Shown here piece by piece: positions 36,057 to 44,002 of a stretch of DNA of 64,000 bases. Each line of letters begins with the position of its first letter. Within the stretch, counting starts at the first letter, position 1. Below the pieces are notes generated by a model. The model searched no databases and was not told the DNA's origin. It saw nothing but the letters and a program-made list of their open reading frames with translations. The position numbers were made by a program, and so were the translations under genes. Source of the stretch: Prauserella shujinwangii (GTDB lineage Bacteria; Actinomycetota; Actinomycetes; Mycobacteriales; Pseudonocardiaceae); the NCBI RefSeq assembly GCF_003001955.1, contig NZ_PVNH01000003.1:248001-312000 (forward strand), read 5' to 3'.

Positions 36057-38078
36057 GTGCCCTATCCAACGGATCGTGAACGGGACCGGCCGTGGGTGAT
36101 GCGCACCTACGCGGGCCACTCCTCGGCCGCGGCGTCCAACGAGCTGTACCGGCGCAACCTCGCCAAGGGACAGACCGGGCTTTCCGTCGCCTTCGACCTG
36201 CCCACACAGACCGGCTACGACGCCGACCACAAGCTCGCCCGCGGCGAGGTCGGCAAGGTGGGCGTGCCGATCGCCCACATCGGGGACATGCGCCAGCTCT
36301 TCGACGGGATCCCGCTGGCCGAGGCCAACACGTCAATGACGATCAACGCGCCGGCGATGTGGCTGCTGGCGCTGTACGTGACGGTCGCCGAGGAGCAGGC
36401 GCGGGCCCAGAGCCGGGATGTCGACGAGGTGCTCGGCAAGCTCGCCGGCACGACGCAGAACGACGTCATCAAGGAGTACCTGTCCCGGGGCACCTACATC
36501 TTCCCTCCCGGGCCGAGCCTGCGCCTGACCACGGACGTCATCGCCTGGACCGTGCGGCACGTCCCCAAGTGGAACCCGATCAACATCTGCAGCTACCACC
36601 TGCAGGAGGCGGGGGCGACCCCGACGCAGGAGGTGGCCTACGCGCTGAGCACGGCGATCGCGGTGCTCGACGCCGTTCGCGACTCCGGCCAGGTCGAGCA
36701 GGCCGACATGGCACGCGTGGTCGCGCGCATCTCCTTCTTCGTCAACGCCGGGGTGCGTTTCGTCGAGGAGATGTGCAAGATGCGCGCGTTCGCCGCGCTG
36801 TGGGACGAGATCACCCGTGACCGCTACGGCGTGACCGACGCGAAGGCGCGCAGGCTCCGCTACGGCGTCCAGGTCAACTCGCTGGGCCTGACCGAGGCGC
36901 AACCGGAGAACAACGTCCAGCGGATCGTGCTGGAGATGCTCGCCGTCTCCCTCTCGCGCGACGCCAGGGCACGGGCCATCCAGCTGCCCGCGTGGAACGA
37001 GGCGCTCGGCCTGCCCCGGCCGTGGGACCAGCAGTGGGCGCTGCGGATGCAGCAGGTGCTCGCGTTCGAGACCGACCTGCTGGAGTACGAGGACCTGTTC
37101 GACGGCTCCCGGGTGGTCGAGTCCAAGGTGGACGAGATCGTGGCGGGCGCGCGCGAGGAGATCCGGCACGTGCAGGAGCTCGGCGGAGCGGTGGCCGCCG
37201 TCGAGAGCGGGTACATGAAGTCCCGGCTGGTGTCCTCGCTCGCGGAGTACCGGCGCCGCGTGGAGTCGGGGGAGCAGGTGCTCGTGGGGGTGAACGCCTT
37301 CGAGGCCACCGAGCCGAGCCCGCTGCAGGCCGAAGGAGCCAAGGCGATCGAGACGGTCGACCCGCGCGTCGAGAAGGAGGCCGTCGCCGCGCTGGAGCGC
37401 TGGCGGGCCGGCCGCGACGCGGACGCCGTGGAACGCGCGCTCACGCGGCTGCGGGCGACGGCAAGGACCACCGAGAACCTGTTCGAGGCGACGCTCGAGT
37501 GCGCCAGGGCGGGGGTGACCACCGGAGAGTGGGCGGGCGCGCTGCGCGAGGAGTTCGGTGAGTACCGTGCGCCGACCGGCGTGTCGTCGGCGTCCGCGAG
37601 CGGGTCGGGGGCCGCCGAGATCGCCCGCGTGCGCGAGCGGGTGAAGGCGACGAACGACGCGCTGGGCGAGCGGCTGCGGATCCTCGTCGGCAAGCCCGGG
37701 CTCGACGGGCACTCCAACGGTGCCGAGCAGGTGGCCGTCCGCGCCAGGGACACCGGCTTCGAGGTCGTCTACCAGGGCATCCGGCTCACGCCCGAGCAGA
37801 TCGTGGCCGCCGCCGTGCAGGAGGGCGTGCACGTCGTGGGCCTGTCCGTGCTCTCCGGGTCGCACCTCGAGGTGGTGCCCGAGGTGGTGGACGGGCTGCG
37901 GGCCGCGGGGGCGGGTGACATCCCCGTCATCGTGGGCGGCATCATCCCGCCCGACGACGCCAGGATCCTCACCGGCCGGGGCATCGCGCGGGTGTTCACG
38001 CCCAAGGACTACGAGCTGACGGAGATCATGGACGAGATCGTCACGGTGGTCCGGGAGGCGCACGGCCTGCCGGGTTAG
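36057..38078 (+). CDS. meaA: Ethylmalonyl-CoA mutase-type B12 mutase (MeaA)
   Basis: 673 residues, GTG start after CCCAGGGAGG. An adenosylcobalamin radical mutase with MRTYAGHSSAAASNELYRRN and NPINICSYHLQEAGATPTQE in the N-terminal barrel and the B12-binding GKPGLDGHSNGAEQ (DxHxxG) in the C-terminal domain. The sequence follows Streptomyces MeaA closely, which rearranges (2S)-ethylmalonyl-CoA to methylsuccinyl-CoA in the ethylmalonyl-CoA pathway, rather than methylmalonyl-CoA mutase. The partner crotonyl-CoA carboxylase/reductase is not in the window. The B12 adenosyltransferase is 3 kb upstream. Confidence 0.9.
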   Translation: MPYPTDRERDRPWVMRTYAGHSSAAASNELYRRNLAKGQTGLSVAFDLPTQTGYDADHKLARGEVGKVGVPIAHIGDMRQLFDGIPLAEANTSMTINAPAMWLLALYVTVAEEQARAQSRDVDEVLGKLAGTTQNDVIKEYLSRGTYIFPPGPSLRLTTDVIAWTVRHVPKWNPINICSYHLQEAGATPTQEVAYALSTAIAVLDAVRDSGQVEQADMARVVARISFFVNAGVRFVEEMCKMRAFAALWDEITRDRYGVTDAKARRLRYGVQVNSLGLTEAQPENNVQRIVLEMLAVSLSRDARARAIQLPAWNEALGLPRPWDQQWALRMQQVLAFETDLLEYEDLFDGSRVVESKVDEIVAGAREEIRHVQELGGAVAAVESGYMKSRLVSSLAEYRRRVESGEQVLVGVNAFEATEPSPLQAEGAKAIETVDPRVEKEAVAALERWRAGRDADAVERALTRLRATARTTENLFEATLECARAGVTTGEWAGALREEFGEYRAPTGVSSASASGSGAAEIARVRERVKATNDALGERLRILVGKPGLDGHSNGAEQVAVRARDTGFEVVYQGIRLTPEQIVAAAVQEGVHVVGLSVLSGSHLEVVPEVVDGLRAAGAGDIPVIVGGIIPPDDARILTGRGIARVFTPKDYELTEIMDEIVTVVREAHGLPG

Positions 38079-38202
38079 TCTCGGTCGGGTAACGGAGGGA
38101 TGGCGGCACGTCCGTCCTGCTTTGACCGGAGCGGGTGCGCCGCCTACGTTCGGTAGCCTGCGGGAGATCGTCCCCTCGACCGTTCGACACTGGAGCATCG
38201 CC

Positions 38203-39030
38203 TTGGACTCTCAGCAGCCGCTCTCCGCAGCGTCGGCGGGCACCGCCACCGCCGACCGGGAGATGATCCGTTTCGACAAGGTGGTCAAGAAGTTCGGCGA
38301 CAACGTCGTGCTGAACGAGCTCGACTTCACCGTGACCCCGGGTGAGTTCGTCACCCTGATCGGACCCAGCGGCTCCGGCAAGACGACGATCCTGCGCTTG
38401 CTGATGACCCTGGAGAAGGTCAACGGCGGGACGATCCAGGTCAATGGCGAGTACCTCAGCCACATGGAGCGCGGCGGGAAGCTGGTGCCCGCGGACGAGC
38501 GGCACCTGCGCAAGGTGCGCAGGCACATCGGCATGGTGTTCCAGCAGTTCAACCTGTTCCCGAACATGAAGGTGCTGCAGAACGTCACCGAGGCGCCGAT
38601 CCGGGCGCTCGGCAAGTCCCGCGCGGAGGCCGAGGAGCGCGGGCGGGAGCTGCTGGAGATGGTGGGGCTGTCCGACAAGGTCGACGCCCACCCGTCGCAG
38701 CTGTCCGGCGGGCAGCAGCAGCGCGTGGCGATCGCGCGGGCGCTCGCGATGGAGCCGGACGTCCTGCTCCTCGACGAGGTCACCTCGGCTCTCGACCCCG
38801 AGCTGGTCGCGGGCGTGCTCAGCGTGCTCAAGGAGATCGCCACCAGCACCGAGATCACGTTCCTCTGCGTCACCCACGAGATGCAGTTCGCCAAGGACGT
38901 CTCCGACCGGGTGATCATGTTCGACCGCGGGCAGGTGGTCGAGGAGGCGCCGCCGGAGAAGCTGTTCACCTCGCCCGACCACGAGCGGACGAAGGAGTTC
39001 CTGCACGCGGTCATCGACCGCGAGGTCTGA
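38203..39030 (+). CDS. ehuA: Ectoine/hydroxyectoine ABC transporter, ATP-binding protein
   Basis: 275 residues from a TTG at 38203; an ATG at 38263 (MIRFDKVVKKFGDN) is the alternative and gives the family's usual N-terminus. Walker A GPSGSGKTTILRLL, signature LSGGQQQRVAIARALAMEPD, Walker B VLLLDEVTSALDPE and the H-loop CVTHEMQFA are complete, of the polar amino acid importer class. It should pair with EhuBCD at 40590-42955, but two unrelated genes intervene, so it is transcribed separately. Confidence 0.87.
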   Translation: MDSQQPLSAASAGTATADREMIRFDKVVKKFGDNVVLNELDFTVTPGEFVTLIGPSGSGKTTILRLLMTLEKVNGGTIQVNGEYLSHMERGGKLVPADERHLRKVRRHIGMVFQQFNLFPNMKVLQNVTEAPIRALGKSRAEAEERGRELLEMVGLSDKVDAHPSQLSGGQQQRVAIARALAMEPDVLLLDEVTSALDPELVAGVLSVLKEIATSTEITFLCVTHEMQFAKDVSDRVIMFDRGQVVEEAPPEKLFTSPDHERTKEFLHAVIDREV

Positions 39031-39076
39031 CGCCGCAGGCTTTTCCCGGCCGTCCTGGCTGGGCTACCTTCGGTCC

Positions 39077-39850
39077 ATGGGCGAGTACCAGCACCTGCTG
39101 TGCAAGCGGGACGGTGACACGGTCACGATCACGATGAACCGGGCGAGCCGCCGTAACTCGCTGTCCGAGGACCACCTGCGCGAGCTGCTGGCCGCGTTCC
39201 AGGAGGCCGGCGCGGGCGACGCCACCGGCATCGTGCTGGCGGGTGCGGGGCCGGTGTTCTCGGCGGGTCACGACTTCGGCGACGTCGCCGCGCGGGACCT
39301 GGTAGGGGTCCGCGAGCTGCTGCGCCTGTGCACCGACCTGATGGGCACGATCCAGTCGGTGCCGCAGGTGGTGGTCGCCAGGGTGCACGGGCTGGCCACC
39401 GCCGCCGGGTGCCAGCTGGTCGCCTCGTGCGACCTGGCGGTGGCCGCCGAGTCGGCGGGGTTCGCCCTGCCCGGCGGGAAGGGCGGCTGGTTCTGCCACA
39501 CGCCCGCGGTGCCCGTGGCCAGGGCGGTCGGCCGCAAGCGGCTGATGGAGCTGGCGCTCACCGGGGAGGCCATCGACGCCGCGACGGCACTGGACTGGGG
39601 ACTGGTCAACCGGGTCGTGCCGGACGAGCAGCTGGACGACGCGGTCGCGGACCTGCTGGCCCGCGCGACGCGCGGCAGCCGCGCCTCGAAGGCACTGGGC
39701 AAGCAGACCCTGTATGCCCAGCTGGACCGCCCCGAGCAGGACGCCTACGCGATCGCGCTGGAGGTGATGGCGTCGGCCTCCCAGCTACCCGGCGCGCGCG
39801 AGGGCATGGCCGCGTTCCTGGAGAAGCGCAAGCCCTCCTGGCCCGACTGA
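39077..39850 (+). CDS. Crotonase-fold protein, ECHDC3-like
   Basis: 257 residues, ATG start. Crotonase fold with an oxyanion-hole region (LAGAGPVFSAGHDFGDV) and VARVHGLATAAGCQLVASCD. The block where hydratases carry their first catalytic glutamate (normally ...GxPE...G...PG.GG) reads FALPGGKGGWFCHTPAVPVA, as in ECHDC3-type proteins. Classical hydratase activity is therefore doubtful; isomerase, hydrolase or another CoA-thioester reaction is possible. It ends at a palindrome shared with the convergent NUDIX gene. Confidence 0.85.
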   Translation: MGEYQHLLCKRDGDTVTITMNRASRRNSLSEDHLRELLAAFQEAGAGDATGIVLAGAGPVFSAGHDFGDVAARDLVGVRELLRLCTDLMGTIQSVPQVVVARVHGLATAAGCQLVASCDLAVAAESAGFALPGGKGGWFCHTPAVPVARAVGRKRLMELALTGEAIDAATALDWGLVNRVVPDEQLDDAVADLLARATRGSRASKALGKQTLYAQLDRPEQDAYAIALEVMASASQLPGAREGMAAFLEKRKPSWPD

Positions 39851-39857
39851 CCCGCGA

Positions 39858-39914
39858 GTGTCATGAGTGACCCGTTACTGACGATTCTCGTCCGGAACGG
39901 GCCACTCAGGACAC
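39858..39914. terminator. Palindrome between the crotonase and NUDIX genes
   Basis: GTGTCATGAGTGACCCGTT (39858-39876) pairs with AACGGGCCACTCAGGACAC (39896-39914) at 17 of 19 positions, with a 19-base loop. The right arm runs into the last codons of the NUDIX gene. Probable bidirectional terminator at a convergent junction. Confidence 0.55.
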
Positions 39915-40451
39915 CGCGTCCCGACCACGTTCCCAGAGGAGTAGCTGGGTGTAGGCGGCGATGGACTGAGCGTCGGTGACCTCACCCCCGAGGACCATCT
40001 TCTCGAACCGGGACCGTTCGAACCAGGCCGTCCGCATGTCCTGCTCCTCGAGCTCCCGGTCGGGGTCACCCTCCGTCAGGTCCGTGGCGAGGAAGACCCG
40101 GCCGCGCTGGCTGGACAGCCCCGGCGCGACGTCCAGCAGCCCGATCTCGACCAGCCTGCCCGCGGTCAGCCCGGTCTCCTCGCGCAGCTCGCGCGCGGCG
40201 AGCGCCAGCGGCTCCGCATCGGCCCGGTCGGGAGCCGTGCCCTGGGGGAACTCCCACCTGCGCAGCCCCAGCGGGTACCGGAACTGCTCCACGAGGTGCA
40301 GCCTGCCCTCGGCCAGCGGGATGACGAGCGCGTAGTCCGGCTTGTCGACCACGCCGTAGATGCCCGGCGAGCCGTCCGCACGCCGGATCTCGTCCTCGCG
40401 CACCGTCATCCAGCTGTTCGAGTACACCTCTCGGGTGCCCACGGTGTCCAT
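39906..40451 (-). CDS. NUDIX hydrolase, ADP-ribose pyrophosphatase-like
   Basis: 181 residues from the ATG at 40451 (MDTVGTREVYSNSWMTVRED). The NUDIX helix is visible in EPLALAARELREETGLTAGR, with the REL-x-EE-x-G core, and the preceding WEFPQGT is the usual ADP-ribose pyrophosphatase lead-in. The glutamate upstream of REL is one place off the textbook spacing. It probably hydrolyses ADP-ribose or a nucleotide sugar; substrate not certain. Single gene, divergent from ehuB. Confidence 0.87.
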   Translation of the reverse strand: MDTVGTREVYSNSWMTVREDEIRRADGSPGIYGVVDKPDYALVIPLAEGRLHLVEQFRYPLGLRRWEFPQGTAPDRADAEPLALAARELREETGLTAGRLVEIGLLDVAPGLSSQRGRVFLATDLTEGDPDRELEEQDMRTAWFERSRFEKMVLGGEVTDAQSIAAYTQLLLWERGRDAVS

Positions 40452-40589
40452 GGGGCGATTGTGCCTTGGCGGGTGTACAGGTACACACGAGGCGTGTTTA
40501 CCGTCGTCATTCGGTAACGAAAGGCCGCAATGCAACCCCTGATTGGGTATGGTCGCGAAGATCTACTGTCCGTCTGAACGGAGTGTTCT

Positions 40590-41498
40590 GTGTCCGAACA
40601 GAAGATGAACCGCCTTTCCCGCCGGGCGATGCTGCGTTACTCGGCAGCCGGGCTCGCTGCCGTCGGAGGGGGCTCGCTGCTCGGTGCGTGTCAGACGACC
40701 GACCCGAACACCGGCCAGCCGGAGGGCGGTGGCGGCGGCCTGCAGCAGCGGGCCGACTCGGGACAGCCGATCCGGCTCGCGATCGCCAACGAGCCGCCGT
40801 ACACCAAGCTCGAGGCCGACGGCACCATCACCGGTGCCGCGCCGGACATCGCCAAGGCCGTGCTGAAGCGGATGGGGATCGAGAACGTCGAGCCGAAGCA
40901 GACCGGCTACGACTCGATGATCCCCGGCCTGCAGGCCAACCGCTGGGACATCGTCACCGCGGGCCTGTTCATGAACCAGGACCGCTGCGCCCAGGTGCTC
41001 TACACGACCCCGGACCTGGTGTCGACCGAGTCGTACGCGGTGCCGCCGGGCAACCCGCAGGGTCTGCGCACTCTGGACGACCTGAAGAACAAGGATCTCC
41101 AGGTCGCGGTGCTCGCCGGTGGCTACGAGGGCAGGACCGCCAAGGCGATGGGTGTGCCCGACAGCAAGCTGCCCACCTACCAGCAGGCGCCGGACGCCCT
41201 GCAGGCCATGGAGGCGGGCCGGGTCTACGGGATCCTGCTGCCGACGCTGACCCTGGAGTCGCTCAAGGAGCAGCAGGGTGCCAATTACGAGATCACCCCG
41301 CCGATCGAGCAGTTCCCGGTCACCGGCTCGGGGCACGCGTTCCGCAAGAGCGACCAGACCTTCTTCCAGAAGTACAACGAGGAGATGAAGGCGTTCAAGG
41401 AGACGAGCGAGTTCGAGCAGATCATGAACCAGTGGGGCTTCGACGCCGAGGCCTCGCGCAAGGCGACGAAGGAAGAGCTCTGCAAGACCGAGAGCTGA
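40590..41498 (+). CDS. ehuB: Ectoine/hydroxyectoine ABC transporter, substrate-binding lipoprotein
   Basis: 302 residues, GTG start. Twin-arginine-like head (LSRRAMLRYSAAG) followed by the lipobox LLGAC, so it is a lipid-anchored binding protein outside the membrane. Family 3 binding-protein fold with PIRLAIANEPPYTKLEADGT, APDIAKAVLKRMGI and YDSMIPGLQANRWDIVTAGL, matching EhuB. It delivers compatible solutes to EhuCD. Unusually, ehuC and ehuD are on the opposite strand and converge on it through a strong hairpin. Confidence 0.88.
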   Translation: MSEQKMNRLSRRAMLRYSAAGLAAVGGGSLLGACQTTDPNTGQPEGGGGGLQQRADSGQPIRLAIANEPPYTKLEADGTITGAAPDIAKAVLKRMGIENVEPKQTGYDSMIPGLQANRWDIVTAGLFMNQDRCAQVLYTTPDLVSTESYAVPPGNPQGLRTLDDLKNKDLQVAVLAGGYEGRTAKAMGVPDSKLPTYQQAPDALQAMEAGRVYGILLPTLTLESLKEQQGANYEITPPIEQFPVTGSGHAFRKSDQTFFQKYNEEMKAFKETSEFEQIMNQWGFDAEASRKATKEELCKTES

Positions 41499-41513
41499 CC
41501 CACCCGGGATAGC

Positions 41514-41558
41514 GAAACGGGCCGTGCGTGCCGGATCGCGGCACGCACGGCCCGTTTC
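41514..41558. terminator. Strong bidirectional hairpin between ehuB and ehuD
   Basis: GAAACGGGCCGTGCGTGCC (41514-41532) and GGCACGCACGGCCCGTTTC (41540-41558) form a perfect 19-bp stem with a 7-base loop. A/T runs at the stem base (GAAAC, GTTTC) give a short U-tract on either strand. Confidence 0.8.
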
Positions 41559-41573
41559 CGTCCTGGCCGGTGG

Positions 41574-42230
41574 TCAGTAGGCCGCGAGCCTGCGTTCCAT
41601 CCGGCGCAGCAGCAGCGCGGTCGGGTAGCTGGCCGCCAGGAAGATCAGGCCGGCCATCGTGAACGGTTCCAGGTACCGGAAGGTGTTGCCGCCGATCGTC
41701 TGCGCCGTGCGCAGCAGCTCGGGGACCGCGATGAAGGCCAGGAACGGCGTCTCCTTGAACATCGCGATCGCGTAGTTGCCCAGCGCGGGCAGCACGTTCC
41801 GGATCGCCTGCGGCAAAACCACCCGCTGCCACGTGATCCGCTGCGGAAGCTGCAACGCGACACTGGCCTCCCACTGTCCCTTCGGGACCGCGTCGATGCC
41901 CGAGCGGTAGACGTCGGCCATGTAGCAGGCGTAGTGCACGCCGAGCCCGGTCACGCCAGCCACCAGCGGTGCGAGGGTGATTCCCAGCTCGGGCAGCGCG
42001 AAGAAGAGGAAGAACAGCTGGATCAGCAGCGGCGTGCTGCGGATGAACTCGATGAACGCCGTGGTCACCTGGGCCAGCAACGGGATGCGCAGGTACCGGA
42101 TGACCGCGAACACCAGACCCAGCGCGGCGGCGACCGCGGTGCCCAGCACGGTGGCCACGAGCGTGTACTCGGCGAAGTGCCGCAGCAGCTCGGGCAGGAT
42201 CTCCCAGGCGAAGTCCCAGCTCCAGTTCAC
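41574..42230 (-). CDS. ehuD: Ectoine/hydroxyectoine ABC transporter, permease
   Basis: 218 residues, GTG start overlapping the ehuC stop by four bases. A polar amino acid-type permease (HisMQ family) with VAAALGLVFAVIRYLRIPLL, FIRSTPLLIQLFFLFFALPE and the coupling-loop segment VPKGQWEASVALQLPQRITW that contacts the ATPase. About five membrane helices. It forms the membrane channel with EhuC. Confidence 0.88.
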   Translation of the reverse strand: MNWSWDFAWEILPELLRHFAEYTLVATVLGTAVAAALGLVFAVIRYLRIPLLAQVTTAFIEFIRSTPLLIQLFFLFFALPELGITLAPLVAGVTGLGVHYACYMADVYRSGIDAVPKGQWEASVALQLPQRITWQRVVLPQAIRNVLPALGNYAIAMFKETPFLAFIAVPELLRTAQTIGGNTFRYLEPFTMAGLIFLAASYPTALLLRRMERRLAAY

Positions 42231-42955
42231 GGGGCCACCTCCTGCGGCACGGGCTTGCGGGTGCGGAACATGCTGCGCACGCCCTCGTGCTGGCCGAGCC
42301 GGGCCTTGACGGCCGCCTCGGCGAGGTTCATCAGGAACGTGACCGCGTAGGCGATGACGAAGTAGATCGCCATCAGCAGCAGGTACATCGCGGTGGAATT
42401 GCCACCCGCGAAGCGGAACGACTCACCCATGAACATGATGTCCGCGATCGAGATCGCGAACAGCAGCGGCGTGCTCTTGAACAGCTGGATGAACAGGTTG
42501 TTCATCGCGGGGATCATCAGCGGGATCGCCTGCGGCCAGATGACCCTGGTCATCCGCTGCCACGAGGAGAAGTTCAGTGCGGTGGCCGCCTCCCACTGCG
42601 GCTTCGGCACCGCGTTGATGGCGCCCCGCACGACCTCGGCCCCGTAGGCCCCGTAGTTGAGGCCGAAAGCGACTACACCGGCGACGATCGGCTCGAGCCG
42701 GAATCCCACCATGGGCAGCGCGTAGAAGAGCCAGAACAGCTGAATCGGCAGCGAGGTGCCGCGGAAGAACTCGATCACGACCCGGGCGACGCCCCGCACC
42801 GGGATCCGCGGCGAGCGGGCCATCAGGCCCAGGACCACGGCCAGCACGAGCATGAGCAACGTGCCGAACACGGTGACCAGCATGGTGTTGCCGAGGCCCC
42901 GCAGGAGGTTCGGAATCCAGTCGATCAGGCCAGGAGGTCCGTCCATGGCGCTCAT
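42227..42955 (-). CDS. ehuC: Ectoine/hydroxyectoine ABC transporter, permease
   Basis: 242 residues, ATG start after GGGAGGGG. HisMQ-type permease with LGNTMLVTVFGTLLMLVLAV, FFRGTSLPIQLFWLFYALPM and the coupling-loop segment VPKPQWEAATALNFSSWQRM. Translationally coupled to ehuD. It is divergent from nucS with a 237-base gap holding both promoters. Confidence 0.88.
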   Translation of the reverse strand: MSAMDGPPGLIDWIPNLLRGLGNTMLVTVFGTLLMLVLAVVLGLMARSPRIPVRGVARVVIEFFRGTSLPIQLFWLFYALPMVGFRLEPIVAGVVAFGLNYGAYGAEVVRGAINAVPKPQWEAATALNFSSWQRMTRVIWPQAIPLMIPAMNNLFIQLFKSTPLLFAISIADIMFMGESFRFAGGNSTAMYLLLMAIYFVIAYAVTFLMNLAEAAVKARLGQHEGVRSMFRTRKPVPQEVAP

Positions 42956-43192
42956 CCCCTCCCGGCTCGTGGTGAACGGAGTCGTCCGTGGCGTTGGCTG
43001 AACACGCTCGGCTACCTCTCGTCGACGGTCTGCCGGTCACCGCCCGCCGCGACGTGCGGTGATCGGCTTCTGATCCGCACCGACACTAACGGGGTAACAC
43101 CCCGGTCGCCGGGCACCCCATGCCGATGAGAAGGAGATGTTACGTGCGGACCCACCTGCCCGGCCGGGTTCGCGTGCCCTAATCTCTGCCGG

Positions 43193-43852
43193 GTGCGGTT
43201 AGTGATCGCGCGGTGCCAGGTCGACTACGCGGGCCGGCTCACCGCTCACCTCCCGATGGCCACCCGGCTCCTGCTCGTCAAGGCGGACGGGTCGGTGTCC
43301 GTGCACTCCGACGACCGGGCCTACAAGCCGCTGAACTGGATGAGCCCGCCGTGCTGGCTCATCGAGGACGGCAACCTCTGGATCGTGGAGAACAAGTCGG
43401 GCGAGAAGCTCGTCATCACGATCGAGGACATTGTGGACGAGGTGTCGCACGACCTCGGTGCCGAACCGGGCCTGGTGAAGGACGGCGTGGAGGCGCACCT
43501 GCAGGAGCTGCTCGCCGAGCACATCGGCACCCTCGGTGAGGGCTACTCGCTCGTGCGCAGGGAGTTCCCGACCGCGATCGGCCCGGTGGACATCATGGCC
43601 CGCGACGCGGACGGGGTCTCGGTGGCGGTCGAGATCAAGCGGCGGGGCGAGATCGACGGCGTCGAGCAGCTCACCCGCTACCTCGAACTGCTCAACCGCG
43701 ACCCGCTGCTGGCTCCGGTCAAGGGGGTGTTCGCGGCCCAGCAGATCAAGCCACAGGCCCGTACGCTCGCCGAGGACCGGGGTATCCGCTGCGTGACGCT
43801 CGACTACGACGCGTTGCGCGGAATCGAGCCGGACGAGTTCCGTCTCTTCTGA
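43193..43852 (+). CDS. nucS: Mismatch-specific endonuclease NucS (EndoMS)
   Basis: 219 residues, GTG start. Cuts both strands at mismatches (notably G-T) and underlies the MutS/MutL-independent mismatch repair of actinobacteria; it acts with the beta clamp. The N-terminal dimerisation domain is followed by the RecB-like nuclease motif [20 protein letters not shown] (D...ExK) and [11 protein letters not shown]. The C-terminus [12 protein letters not shown] ends in a clamp-binding-like peptide. Same relative position as Rv1321. Confidence 0.95.
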   Translation: MRLVIARCQVDYAGRLTAHLPMATRLLLVKADGSVSVHSDDRAYKPLNWMSPPCWLIEDGNLWIVENKSGEKLVITIEDIVDEVSHDLGAEPGLVKDGVEAHLQELLAEHIGTLGEGYSLVRREFPTAIGPVDIMARDADGVSVAVEIKRRGEIDGVEQLTRYLELLNRDPLLAPVKGVFAAQQIKPQARTLAEDRGIRCVTLDYDALRGIEPDEFRLF

Positions 43853-44002
43853 CCACCGCCCTCACCTCTCCTGATCCGACTTCCGGACACTACCCAACAC
43901 CAGCGATGACCCGTGCGGGATTCACCTGCCTGGAAACGTGGGGTAATGTGCGCGTGCCGGTTGAACCTGGTGCTTGTTGTTGAGTGGTGTTGATTCCGGG
44001 AG

